In this document: positions 19,301 through 26,609 of the stretch, piece after piece
Layout of the letters: the number at the start of each line of letters is the position of its first letter
Position numbering within the stretch: position 1 is the stretch's first letter
Source of the DNA: Myroides odoratimimus
GTDB lineage: Bacteria; Bacteroidota; Bacteroidia; Flavobacteriales; Flavobacteriaceae
Assembly: GCF_030326305.1 (NCBI RefSeq)
Contig: NZ_JACAKB010000019.1
Span: 1-35,147, forward strand
Reading direction: 5' to 3'
Length of the DNA stretch: 35,147 bases
Made by a program: the position numbers and the translations under genes
The notes under the pieces: model-generated
Databases searched by the model: none
The model's input: the letters and a program-made list of their open reading frames with translations, nothing else
What the model was told of the DNA's origin: nothing

Positions 19301-20998
19301 TCCTTCTGAACTAAGTCTTCCAACAATAGAAAGTCCACCTTTAGCTGAGAATTTACTACCTTCCATTAAATTTAATCCCAATTTAAAATTTAATGCAGCA
19401 AATGTCCCTCCCATATTAACACTAATATCACTAATAGAAACTGGAAAATTATTAAAACTCAATTCCCCTTTTGTTCCCATATAATCAACTGAAATCATAG
19501 GAGCAACCGTTTGTAATTGAAGATTCTGAAATACTATATTCTGAAAAGCGACTAAATCTTTCTCATTTGGATCATCTTGTTTAGCTTCATTGTTCTTTAC
19601 ATTAAAAGAAATTCTTCCACTTAAATTAGCCTTAGGTAAAAACTTACCTTCTTTTACCTTTAACTCCACTGCACTACCTGAAGCTAATGTCCCTTTTGCT
19701 TGCCAAATATTAAAATCAATATTCTCTTTGGTCATTACCTGAAGACCATATTCTCTTTTTGATATATATCCGTTATATCCAAGAGCTGTTTGTTTGGCTG
19801 CTTCGCCTTGTTTTACTTTACTTATTGGCAATAAAATATCTCCTGCTAAACGACCTCCTTTTAGTTGATTAGTTGCAAAACTAACTTCTATTAAATCTAC
19901 TGAGTAAGCCCACGCATTCGATGTAGATGTTGTCCCTTGATCTAATGGAAAAACATTAGTAGCTGAGAAAACACCAGACACTCCATGCTTATCAATAATT
20001 AAATTTTTTGCTCCTAACTCTATTCGCTTGCTTGGATTATCCTTAGTTTTAAACTCTGCTGGCAACGCTACAGATAAACTCTGCACATAGACTCCTCTCC
20101 AACTATTTTGATTCGGAAATAACAGTCCATTATCTCTATATTCCTCAGGAAAAACAACACTTGGATCATTTTGACTATCAGACAAATCAAGTACAGCATT
20201 ATTTACATGAAACTGGAAATTACCTTTGTAATCCTGACCATTTTGTTTATCTGCAAGGGTAAAAGGCTCTAAACTAACATTGATTAAGATATCATTCCAG
20301 CTTTTAACTGCAAACTCGAAATCCCCTTTTACTCTATTGGGCATGATTTGTTTACCCAAAAGTGGATGAGTATAATATCTTGTCTCTCCTGGGATAAGAT
20401 CACCTGTACTTATATCTATTCTCTTTATTAATTCATCACTAAAATGAACTGCTCCATTAACATGGAGTTCTCTAAAACCATTACAGTCAATACTTGCATA
20501 AGTTTGATTCAAGACTGCTCCTGTTGCCATATCAAAACCACCATACAAAGACATCCCCCATTTACTTCCTAATTCAATGTGAACATCTCCTAATAGTGTA
20601 AGTTTTGCATCTCCTATAATTCCTCCTTTATTCGATATCTTGACTCCATCTGCTCCAAAGTACAATGACCTTGGCGCTTTCTTATCTCCTCCTTTTTGAT
20701 CCGTTACTTGGGGGATATCAATCTGACAAAAAACAGTAACTTCAGCATATTCTGGATAAAACTTCGCCTTAGTTATAACTACTTTATATAGGGCATTATC
20801 TTTACCTGTAGATATACCTATAGGCAACACCATTAAATCCTCTTTAGAGAAACTCTCTACCCAATTACCTCCTTCTTCTACTTTTTTAATTTGAGAGCTA
20901 GCCTCTGCTACTTTATCAGAAGCATCTCTGATCTGTTGGGCCTGTATTGATGAACTATATAGAACAATTAATACAAAAAATAATATTATCTTTTTCAT
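16328..20998 (-). CDS. Large secreted beta-rich protein of unknown function (toxin-locus partner)
   Basis: A 1556-aa protein with a signal peptide (MKKIILFFVLIVLYSSSIQAQ). The mature chain is long and beta-strand rich. The middle (about 300-800) consists of alternating hydrophobic/polar stretches with many Gly, such as LKVEGELNL and FGGGAYYKM, and a later part (about 860-1130) again looks like membrane-facing or solenoid beta-structure. It contains a PPPPS linker near residue 900. The last third resembles Ig-like segments (EVPSTISYSEMKDRATILP). No known catalytic motif is seen. It begins 2 bp after the stop of the beta-barrel gene and ends 3 bp before the fibronectin gene, so it is a core member of the operon. 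Its size and the neighbours suggest an outer-membrane or periplasmic channel or scaffold, but this is a guess. Confidence 0.7.
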   Translation of the reverse strand: MKKIILFFVLIVLYSSSIQAQQIRDASDKVAEASSQIKKVEEGGNWVESFSKEDLMVLPIGISTGKDNALYKVVITKAKFYPEYAEVTVFCQIDIPQVTDQKGGDKKAPRSLYFGADGVKISNKGGIIGDAKLTLLGDVHIELGSKWGMSLYGGFDMATGAVLNQTYASIDCNGFRELHVNGAVHFSDELIKRIDISTGDLIPGETRYYTHPLLGKQIMPNRVKGDFEFAVKSWNDILINVSLEPFTLADKQNGQDYKGNFQFHVNNAVLDLSDSQNDPSVVFPEEYRDNGLLFPNQNSWRGVYVQSLSVALPAEFKTKDNPSKRIELGAKNLIIDKHGVSGVFSATNVFPLDQGTTSTSNAWAYSVDLIEVSFATNQLKGGRLAGDILLPISKVKQGEAAKQTALGYNGYISKREYGLQVMTKENIDFNIWQAKGTLASGSAVELKVKEGKFLPKANLSGRISFNVKNNEAKQDDPNEKDLVAFQNIVFQNLQLQTVAPMISVDYMGTKGELSFNNFPVSISDISVNMGGTFAALNFKLGLNLMEGSKFSAKGGLSIVGRLSSEGVVQKWHFEKLDISSIDINGSFAGLKVEGELNLMRKDPLYGDGFNARLLVAYPSVGSVESKAIFGRKDFRYWYFDTSANFSGAFINGFGGGAYYKMQRKAGINPTEFSPSGLAYTPKEEVGLGIKAMISMGVGKDLISLQASYEMATTSSGGIAFIGIYGNGKILGKIPGVDKISKIIETVDSKTNYFKDKGSYDITEKLGLTKEKEYTFSQLDNQRAPVNKLVDISVKELPRDKKKGSLSFEVQAGIELDFINNSFFGSFKTFLHVPGNVIQGTGPEGSVGYAEFYKGPKEWHIYIGTPDQRIGTKIGIGGMFIANRSYYMAGTKLPDSPPPPSHVARILGVDTKELNYMRDENQLASGAGLAFGSSQDVDTGNLNFLIMYARFMAGMGYDIMLRDYGEASCLNTSSDRIGINGWYANGQAYAYLQGELGIRVKLWFIKMKIPILTAGAAALMQAKLPNPFWARGYVGGHMNVLGGLIKGKFRFKVTIGKECVFADAGILGGMKMITDLSPKDGSDDVDVFIAPQATFSMKVNEPFVIPEDSGDNTYKVMLDKFRIIDEAGVEVPSTISYSEMKDRATILPTDILGSRKKYTTEVEVSFYKLENGSYQPVMDNGKPAKETKSVSFVSGEAPEYIPLHNIKYSYPVVDQQYLYTKEYPQGYIQLKQGQDYLFELAEWDTSIKISEKGSKETLATPFSYNNATNQVSYELPKKLKNEKEYLFSIISKSKTGKVIEKEKTRGYTGQTEAGKSTNEEGNEITVTQKQAEVVLSDGEVDRLSYEFATSKYKTFTDKMKRIKTTSYNFGVKYSDAISLENAISSEEPFEAIELVGSSFTDGKPLLQPEAVMDDKYFIMDINPFLYANYPLEGKYTFTHRDTQEYGVVPSKALFIRSYYLMSADRNVNKNWRMSYFPYTYNLGLVYKEDWVNLTNQMVNDAIDKPISSSSVYYELLRKRFEFMRHGDYNIKVNYVLPGEKQKVEYKYKYRNLNEFRF

Positions 20999-21000
20999 AT

Positions 21001-22659
21001 CTAGAAACTATAACTATAGTTGAAGGTTAAGGTTAAATCATTATTATTTATTCCTGTATAAAGCTGTCTAAACATCTGTACACCATTTAAGGAGAAATTG
21101 TGCTTTTCTAATAAAACATAACTAGCATTAAACTTTAAACCATATACACTGTTATTACCTGAGGTATTCTGCATCTGATTATACAGTACTCCTAAAGTTG
21201 AATTAAACTTATTGTCTAAAAACTTCTTCATAAAATTTACTCCCGCACCGTAAGAATTAGAACTCATAGCACTAATCTTATTATCTGTATAGTTTAAGGA
21301 AGTACTCAATCCCGCTGCTATGCTTTTCATTGTTAAAGTATGAACAAGATTAAAGTTCTGAATAGTACTAGATTGTCCTTTGCGTATTACTCCTCCTTGC
21401 TTATTAGCCTGTCCCGCTATAGAGTAATTAAAGTTTATATTATGCTGCTTTTCTTTGCCAAGTATATAATTAATATTAGCATTAGCATTCTGAGAAAGTT
21501 GCTTATAATTTAAAGTATCTGCTGGATTTAAATTTGGATTATTGATATAATCAAATTGATCTAATCTTCGATTGGTATGAGTTGAGAAATTTGAATAGCT
21601 ACCACTTAAATTTAATTGGTCATTCACTTTAAAACTAGCATTTAATGTCCCCACTAATCTTTTGCTATCTTGTGCTTTCTTTTTGTCCAAATTATCACGT
21701 TGATAACCTAATTGAGTACTGATCATTAAACGATCTTTTACAAAAGGACCTGCAAATGTTAAGCCTATATTCTCTAAATCATTATTAAAATACATCGCTC
21801 CTAAAGTCTGGTATTCAGGATCTACATTTTCATAAACTAAACCTATTTGATATTTATCTATTGTATAGTTTGCAGATGTCTTGAAAGCTTTATGACTAGA
21901 TCGGGTCTTTAATGTAGATTTATCGCCTGCTAATTCTTGAGGAATTAAATCATATAAAATCGATAAAGCATATTCAAGCTCTATTTCTACGTTAGAAATA
22001 ACCGTTGTACTAACTTTTAAACTATTAACTGTATTCTCCTTAGCAATTGCTCCTCCACTATTTACGATAGAGTTTTCTTTGTCCTTTGCATAAAAAGAGA
22101 TATATTCTATTTTGTATTTCTCTTGTTCAAAGTTAACTTTACCTCCAACTCCCATACGTTTGTAAGTAGCTACTTGATACCCTAAACTATCAGCTTCAGT
22201 GGGTTTTAATAATCTCCCCCCCATAAAACTAAACTTAATAGGCCCTGATGGAGTTAATTCTGCTCCTACTCCTCTAAATGGATGTCCATTTAAAGTATAA
22301 TTTGAAAAGCTCATACTAGCATCCCCTAAATAAGCTTGTACCCATTTATACTTGGGAGCTAAACTAAACCGATTAAAATCATAAGGCATCTGATACCCGA
22401 ATTGACTACCTAGATTCGTTATTGTATAACTAATAGGCATAGAAAACATTTTATAACTTGCCCCTACATTTCCGCTTAAAGTATAGGTAAACGGATCTTG
22501 AGTTCCAGTACTTGAACTATTGTACATCATATTGGCATTGACTCCTCCATAAACCTTGATTTTACTCGGTTTCATTAAGGTCTCTATATCAATATTTTGA
22601 GCTTTTACAGAAGTAAATACACCTAAAAACAAGGTTATATATAGTAGTTTTTTATTCAT
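21001..22659 (-). CDS. Outer-membrane beta-barrel protein candidate
   Basis: A 552-aa protein if begun at the ATG at 22659, which I prefer over the GTG 36 bases upstream: it is preceded by AAGGAG (22666-22671) at 6 bases, and the protein then opens with a normal signal peptide (MNKKLLYITLFLGVFTSVKA). The mature chain is a series of amphipathic strands (YGGVNANMMYNSSS, FTYTLSGNVGASYKM, NINYILGKEKQHNINFNYS) and ends with aromatic LTFNYSYSF, the usual C-terminal signature of outer-membrane barrels. The many Tyr/Asn-rich strands would make a barrel of roughly 20 or more strands. The start lies 2 bp beyond the PKD lipoprotein stop and the end is 2 bp from the next gene, so the products are made together. 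It may be the outer-membrane pore or anchor of the system. Confidence 0.75.
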   Translation of the reverse strand: MNKKLLYITLFLGVFTSVKAQNIDIETLMKPSKIKVYGGVNANMMYNSSSTGTQDPFTYTLSGNVGASYKMFSMPISYTITNLGSQFGYQMPYDFNRFSLAPKYKWVQAYLGDASMSFSNYTLNGHPFRGVGAELTPSGPIKFSFMGGRLLKPTEADSLGYQVATYKRMGVGGKVNFEQEKYKIEYISFYAKDKENSIVNSGGAIAKENTVNSLKVSTTVISNVEIELEYALSILYDLIPQELAGDKSTLKTRSSHKAFKTSANYTIDKYQIGLVYENVDPEYQTLGAMYFNNDLENIGLTFAGPFVKDRLMISTQLGYQRDNLDKKKAQDSKRLVGTLNASFKVNDQLNLSGSYSNFSTHTNRRLDQFDYINNPNLNPADTLNYKQLSQNANANINYILGKEKQHNINFNYSIAGQANKQGGVIRKGQSSTIQNFNLVHTLTMKSIAAGLSTSLNYTDNKISAMSSNSYGAGVNFMKKFLDNKFNSTLGVLYNQMQNTSGNNSVYGLKFNASYVLLEKHNFSLNGVQMFRQLYTGINNNDLTLTFNYSYSF

Positions 22660-22661
22660 AT

Positions 22662-24032
22662 TTATCTCCTTGTTTTTTGAACTTTTATATCGCACAAAAT
22701 ATAAGATTGCTGTGCATTAATTCTTACAAACTCTTTTACATAAATAGCTCCTTTACGACCATCTGCTGTCTCAAATAGTACTACTCGCTTTTGTTTATTA
22801 TTAAAGAATTGCTTACCACCTGAAGTTTCTACAATAGATACCCTTTGAAGAGGCTTATCTGTTTTCATAGACTCAAAATTAGCTATAGTAAAATTCACTC
22901 CACAATTACAAAGCTCTTGGGAGTTAATTACCTTAACCTTTTGTCCTCCACTAAAAGGTAACAAACCACTAGTCTTAATTTCTGATGGGCTAATAAACTT
23001 ACTCATTGAAAGGTCACTTGTCATTCCTGCAAAAACAATCTCAATATTATTAGCAACTAGAGCATCTACTTCACTAGTATAATAGTTCTTTCTTGTTATT
23101 GTAGAATACAAAGCTGATATTTCACTTGTATTATGACTAAATACATTACCTAGTTTAATATTATTTAAAACATACAAGTTTGTATCTTCATAAATATCAA
23201 TTGTCTTAACAAGTGTTTTGCTTTTCTTATCATTACTAGCTGTAAGTTCGATTGAATGCTTACCGACTTTATTAAAAATAATCTCAGGTGATTTACTTAT
23301 ACTAGTTTTAATGTCACTTCCACTAAACTTCCAACTATAATTATCTGCTGAACTAGTATTATTTTGAAATAAGACCTTTACTGGTACTTGATAATCATAA
23401 TCACTATGGGCCACCTGCCAACTAAAGTCTACATTAATATCAGGTAGGACTTCTAAAGTTTTAACCTTTTTAATAGTATCTTGACCATTGCTAACAAATA
23501 GTACTATATCGTATTTACCTGAAGTATTATATGTTAATTCAGGAGGTGTTTTCTCTGTAAATTCTTTAAGTTGAGATCCTTCTAACTTCCATAAGTAAGT
23601 TAGTCCATCTCCTTTCACATCATTTACTATAGTCATACTTATAGGTGGATAATGACTCCCCTTGATGGTATAATCAAAATCACCTTTTATAGCATCTAAT
23701 ATCTCTATGACCTGACTTGTAGTATTAACCTCTCCATCAACATTTGTGACTGTAAGTTTTATAGTATACTTTCCATGCTTTACATAAGATATCTGCCCAG
23801 GAGTTTTCTCTGTAGATTCTTGAGGATTGCCCCCTTCAAACTCCCATTTATAACTATCTCCTCCTGTTGATTTATTAATAAACTTCAGAAGCACTGGAAT
23901 TGTTTGATTGGATTTTACATACTCATATTCAAAACTAGCTTGCACTTGTTCTGTCTGTTCGTTATAACAACCGCATAACAACATGGATGCCATCAAAACA
24001 ACAGCACCTCTAAGTATTAACTTTAATTTCAC
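22662..24032 (-). CDS. Triple PKD-domain lipoprotein
   Basis: A 456-aa protein starting at GTG (24032-24030); no in-frame ATG lies upstream. The first 22 residues are a lipoprotein signal ending LLCGC with the acylated cysteine at about residue 22. Three PKD-like repeats follow (about 30-112, 115-195 and 197-278), each with Y-x-W-x-F/L-x-G, an E/K-S/T-x-x-T/S-P pattern and G-K-Y/H-x-I-x-L-x-V/A. The remaining 180 residues form a domain of unknown type that includes two cysteines (ELCNCGV). It is the first gene of the tightly packed locus: a TAATTTTG promoter box lies about 33 bp upstream and the next gene begins 2 bp after the stop. It is expected at the outer membrane, where PKD domains often mediate binding. 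Confidence 0.8.
   Translation of the reverse strand: MKLKLILRGAVVLMASMLLCGCYNEQTEQVQASFEYEYVKSNQTIPVLLKFINKSTGGDSYKWEFEGGNPQESTEKTPGQISYVKHGKYTIKLTVTNVDGEVNTTSQVIEILDAIKGDFDYTIKGSHYPPISMTIVNDVKGDGLTYLWKLEGSQLKEFTEKTPPELTYNTSGKYDIVLFVSNGQDTIKKVKTLEVLPDINVDFSWQVAHSDYDYQVPVKVLFQNNTSSADNYSWKFSGSDIKTSISKSPEIIFNKVGKHSIELTASNDKKSKTLVKTIDIYEDTNLYVLNNIKLGNVFSHNTSEISALYSTITRKNYYTSEVDALVANNIEIVFAGMTSDLSMSKFISPSEIKTSGLLPFSGGQKVKVINSQELCNCGVNFTIANFESMKTDKPLQRVSIVETSGGKQFFNNKQKRVVLFETADGRKGAIYVKEFVRINAQQSYILCDIKVQKTRR
22666..22671 (-). promoter_or_regulatory. Shine-Dalgarno site that decides the beta-barrel start
   Basis: AAGGAG on the minus strand, 6 bases before the ATG at 22659. Such a clear site is unusual in this window, where starts generally lack one. 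It lies inside the end of the PKD gene. Confidence 0.65.
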
Positions 24033-24064
24033 AGTAGTATTTTTTCTTTTTAACTATTTTTTTG

Positions 24065-24072
24065 CAAAATTA
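24065..24072 (-). promoter_or_regulatory. Candidate -7 box for the toxin-locus operon
   Basis: TAATTTTG on the minus strand fits TAnnTTTG and lies 32 bases before the GTG start of the PKD lipoprotein. A similar TAnnTTTGCA is found before rlmF and ybiA in this window. No good -33 TTG is seen at the usual spacing. Confidence 0.5.
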
Positions 24073-24298
24073 CAAAACATTTCAATAACTTAATTTTTAT
24101 AATTATTTTTAAAAAACAAACAACAAATACCATTGAGATTTTAATTTAAATACAAAAAACAAAGAATAAAAAACATTTTAATCAACATATATACTTTATT
24201 ATTAAAGTAAAAAAAATCAAATTAAGAAAGATGCCAAAAAAAGTCTAAGATTTATTTAACACAGCATATTCAACTTGAATAGTATAAGTGTAAACAAA

Positions 24299-24331
24299 AA
24301 AAGCTATTTAGTTAAAAACTAAATAGCTTTT
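24299..24331 (-). terminator. Intrinsic terminator after the chimeric lipoprotein gene
   Basis: A 15-bp perfect stem, AAAAGCTATTTAGTT paired with AACTAAATAGCTTTT, with a 3-base loop and a T-run on the minus strand, 21 bases past the stop at 24353. The A/T flanks would let it work in both directions. Confidence 0.85.
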
Positions 24332-24352
24332 ACAATATTTATATGATATCGA

Positions 24353-24844
24353 TTACTTTCTTACAAGTTCCAACTTTATATAAACTGTTCCTTTCGGATA
24401 TCCTTCAACTTCTGACTCTGTAACTTCTTCAAGGTCTAAAATAACTAATTTACTTTTATTCAATTCTGTGATTTCGTATTCTTCGATTTCTCCTTCTTCG
24501 TCAATAAAGCTAATTTTATTACCTTTTATTTCAAATTTATCAGTAAATTCATCTGTGACACATTCACTAGTGTTACCAACTATCTTTTTATAATAATATT
24601 TAAAATTAGCTACATCTCCTTTAAACTCTCTCTCATCAATACCACATCCATTATTATCAGAAGCTAGTTCCTCACCGATTACTTTCTTATCCTTATCTAA
24701 AAAAATAGTTTTAGAATCTTTCCAAGTACCTTGAATACTTGTCTTATAATCTGGTGTTGAACTATTATCATCACTAGAACATGCTAATGTACTACCCCCC
24801 ATTATATCCTCTACATGAGAGTACATAATTTCTTGTTTGCTCAT
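24353..24844 (-). CDS. Chimeric ORF: IS66 TnpA start fused to a lipocalin-like lipoprotein
   Basis: A 163-aa frame. Residues 1-13 (MSKQEIMYSHVED) are identical to the start of IS66 TnpA. From residue 14 the chain becomes IMGGSTLACSSDDNSS, the tail of a lipoprotein signal with lipobox TLAC, followed by a lipocalin-like domain (GTWKDSKTIFLDKDKK, CGIDEREF, DKFEIKGNKISFIDEEGE). The original signal-peptide start is lost, so the hybrid N-terminus is acidic and lacks the positively charged and hydrophobic parts; export is doubtful. Compare the intact small lipoprotein at 26610-26966, which has the same CSSDDNSS after a normal signal. The frame is open to a strong terminator. It is either a young pseudogene or a cytosolic remnant driven by the IS leader. 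Confidence 0.7.
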   Translation of the reverse strand: MSKQEIMYSHVEDIMGGSTLACSSDDNSSTPDYKTSIQGTWKDSKTIFLDKDKKVIGEELASDNNGCGIDEREFKGDVANFKYYYKKIVGNTSECVTDEFTDKFEIKGNKISFIDEEGEIEEYEITELNKSKLVILDLEEVTESEVEGYPKGTVYIKLELVRK

Positions 24845-24915
24845 CTCTTTATTATTTAAAGTAAACTTACTTCCTTACATTATATTATGAAACATGCACT
24901 TGCTCGGGTGAATAC
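24806..24915 (-). mobile_element. 110-bp remnant of the IS66 end
   Basis: Matches 295-404 with no gaps (offset 24511) and, by eye, two differences (at 24862 and 24909). It contains the IS leader and 13 codons of tnpA in the same orientation as the left copy, then breaks into the lipoprotein gene. The far side stops at the same base as the left copy, which defines the IS boundary. Confidence 0.85.
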
Positions 24916-24993
24916 ACCACATCCACATCACACAACCCACACAACCCATTGCAAATCAACTAATTTAAGATATTTAGAAGGGTAAAAAAAAAT

Positions 24994-25022
24994 AAAAGCG
25001 TTATATATCCTATAACGCTTTT
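24994..25022 (-). terminator. Intrinsic terminator of the flavin monooxygenase gene
   Basis: AAAAGCGTTATA pairs with TATAACGCTTTT across a 5-base loop, followed on the minus strand by a long T-run. It overlaps the last two bases of the stop codon. Confidence 0.85.
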
Positions 25023-26157
25023 ATACCTTTTGTAATTCAAACATCATGCTGATCTGTTTATCTTTTAAGAAAGAAGGAGCAAATCGAAAAATCATATTTC
25101 GAACAGAAGTGATTAATGGATTACTAAACTGAGATACTTGTCCCATGCGCCAACTATCACGAACAATCTGAGATACTTTCTCACGGCGAATAGAAGTAAA
25201 TTTATGAAAAGCATCAACTAAAGAATACTTCTCTAATAGTTTGCTGATAATATATACATCCTCTATGGCTTGACAAGCACCTTGTCCAAGGTTCGGTGTA
25301 GTAGCATGTGCAGCATCTCCTATTATACACACTTTATCCTTAGACCACTCCTGGATAAGAGGTAAATCATATATCTTATTTAAAAAGATATCATCTTCAG
25401 CAGTCTGCATAATCATATCCTTAACTAACGGACTACAATCTTTAATAAGAACAGAAAGGTCTTGATTTTTAAGATACTTATCCTCATTGACTAGAAAATA
25501 CCAATACACCTGCTTTCCTTCTAGTTTGACAAAGCCAAAGCGTTCTCCCCTTCCCCATCCTTCTAATGCAATATGGTCGTAATCCGTAGATAAATCAATA
25601 TCTAATACACCGCGCCAACATACCTGTTTAGCATCTCTCAAAGGATAATCACCAAATATATTCTGTCTTACTTGAGAGCGAATACCATCAGCACCTACTA
25701 CATATTCATGAGTTGCTTTACTTCCATCTGTAAACCGAAGTGTATAAAGTCCTTCTGTATCCAAACTAATATCTTCTAAGCGCTTATTTAGTACGATATG
25801 CTCCATTCCCACCTCTTCTAACAAAACATGGTGCAAATCGCTTCTATGTATTGCAATATTAACCAACTGATATTTTTGTTCAAAAGCAATCAAATCTGAT
25901 TGTGTCAATATATTCAAATTCATATCAGTTAATCTCACTTTAGAAATACGCGTACCTTTCTGAGTTAATTGATCAGACACGCCTAAGTGTCTATAAACCT
26001 GCATGGCATTATTAGCGATAGCGATACCCGCTCCTACAGGCTTAATTCTCTCTGTAGACTCGTAGATAACAAAGGGAATATTAGCCTTTTTAAAAGCTAT
26101 TGCCATAGTCAATCCTGCTATACCTGCTCCTATTATTGCTACTTTCATATCTTCCAT
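25021..26157 (-). CDS. FAD-dependent (class A) aromatic-ring-type monooxygenase
   Basis: A 378-aa flavoprotein monooxygenase of the PHBH/UbiH type, which uses NAD(P)H, FAD and O2 to hydroxylate a substrate. Visible motifs: the Rossmann GAGIAG (residues 10-15) for the FAD ADP part, a VGADGIRSQVR DG motif (about 155-165) that contacts both FAD and NAD(P)H, and a GDAAHATTPNLGQGACQAIED GD motif (about 283-303) for the ribityl chain. Length and motif order fit the family. Similar proteins are annotated as salicylate or urate hydroxylase-like, but the substrate cannot be read from the sequence. Start ATG at 26157; an alternative ATG is three codons later. It is a single-gene unit with its own terminator and is not part of the toxin locus. 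Confidence 0.85.
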   Translation of the reverse strand: MEDMKVAIIGAGIAGLTMAIAFKKANIPFVIYESTERIKPVGAGIAIANNAMQVYRHLGVSDQLTQKGTRISKVRLTDMNLNILTQSDLIAFEQKYQLVNIAIHRSDLHHVLLEEVGMEHIVLNKRLEDISLDTEGLYTLRFTDGSKATHEYVVGADGIRSQVRQNIFGDYPLRDAKQVCWRGVLDIDLSTDYDHIALEGWGRGERFGFVKLEGKQVYWYFLVNEDKYLKNQDLSVLIKDCSPLVKDMIMQTAEDDIFLNKIYDLPLIQEWSKDKVCIIGDAAHATTPNLGQGACQAIEDVYIISKLLEKYSLVDAFHKFTSIRREKVSQIVRDSWRMGQVSQFSNPLITSVRNMIFRFAPSFLKDKQISMMFELQKV

Positions 26158-26231
26158 AGTTGCTTATACTTTATCTAACGAATATACAAAACACTATCTA
26201 ATCCCCTCTAAACACACTTATAAAAAACAAA

Positions 26232-26257
26232 AGCACCGAAATAATTATCTCAGTGCT
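26232..26257 (-). terminator. Terminator of the small membrane protein gene
   Basis: AGCACTGA pairs with TCGGTGCT (one G-T pair) around a 10-base loop, followed on the minus strand by TTTGTTTTTT. It lies 45 bases beyond the TGA of the 53-aa frame and 19 beyond the alternative-frame TAA. Confidence 0.75.
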
Positions 26258-26301
26258 CTTATCTATCATTTACTTTTAATTCTTTTTCTCTGGTTGTTCC
26301 T

Positions 26302-26463
26302 TCACATACTTTGGTGGAACTGTAGAGTCTTCTCCATCACTACGACAACAGTGCGAACAGTCTCGACTGGTTCAGGAGTTTTAGAAGAGGGCTTCTTATT
26401 TTTAGCCCAAGTAGCCCCAATAATAAGGGCTATCAATAGTATAAACAAGCGAATGTTCATCAT
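26302..26463 (-). CDS. Small single-span membrane protein, possibly frameshifted
   Basis: A 53-aa frame from ATG 26463: MMNIRLFILLIALIIGATWA, one hydrophobic segment, then a short hydrophilic tail KNKKPSSKTPEPVETVRT and VVVVMEKTLQFHQSM. It sits between two clear terminators, which supports a real transcript. In the neighbouring frame, from about 26370 to a TAA at 26276-26278, the DNA encodes a more protein-like polar tail (DSTVPPKYVKEQPEKKN), so a frameshift around 26340-26370 is possible. The function is unknown. Confidence 0.5.
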   Translation of the reverse strand: MMNIRLFILLIALIIGATWAKNKKPSSKTPEPVETVRTVVVVMEKTLQFHQSM

Positions 26464-26563
26464 AGAAAATCGCATAAAAACAATCTATAAAAGTTGAAGT
26501 AAATTTAACTTTTAAAACAACAAAAAGAGGACTCCTAACAAAAAAGTTAACTGAACAAAAAAA

Positions 26564-26585
26564 AAGGATGCTCTGCGGCATCCTT
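26564..26585 (-). terminator. Intrinsic terminator of the small lipoprotein gene
   Basis: AAGGATGC pairs with GCATCCTT around a 6-base loop and is followed on the minus strand by nine T residues. It lies 24 bases past the stop of the 118-aa lipoprotein. Confidence 0.9.
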
Positions 26586-26609
26586 ATTAGTATATCTATA
26601 TACACTTAT

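Larger units (their letters stand above)
24033..24352 (-). other. 320-bp AT-rich upstream region of the toxin locus, no gene seen
   Basis: Very AT-rich DNA. It contains the candidate operon promoter (24065-24072) and, at the far side, the terminator of the chimeric lipoprotein gene (24299-24331). The middle consists mostly of A/T runs; no open frame or other repeat stands out. Confidence 0.6.

Noticed and set aside
22660-22695. GTG start 36 bases upstream for the barrel protein
   Set aside because: It lies inside the PKD gene and would place 12 polar residues before a normal signal peptide; the ATG at 22659 has a good Shine-Dalgarno.
878-24032. Type VI or extracellular contractile injection system
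   Set aside because: No sheath, tube, baseplate, VgrG, spike or AAA+ ATPase genes in the locus.
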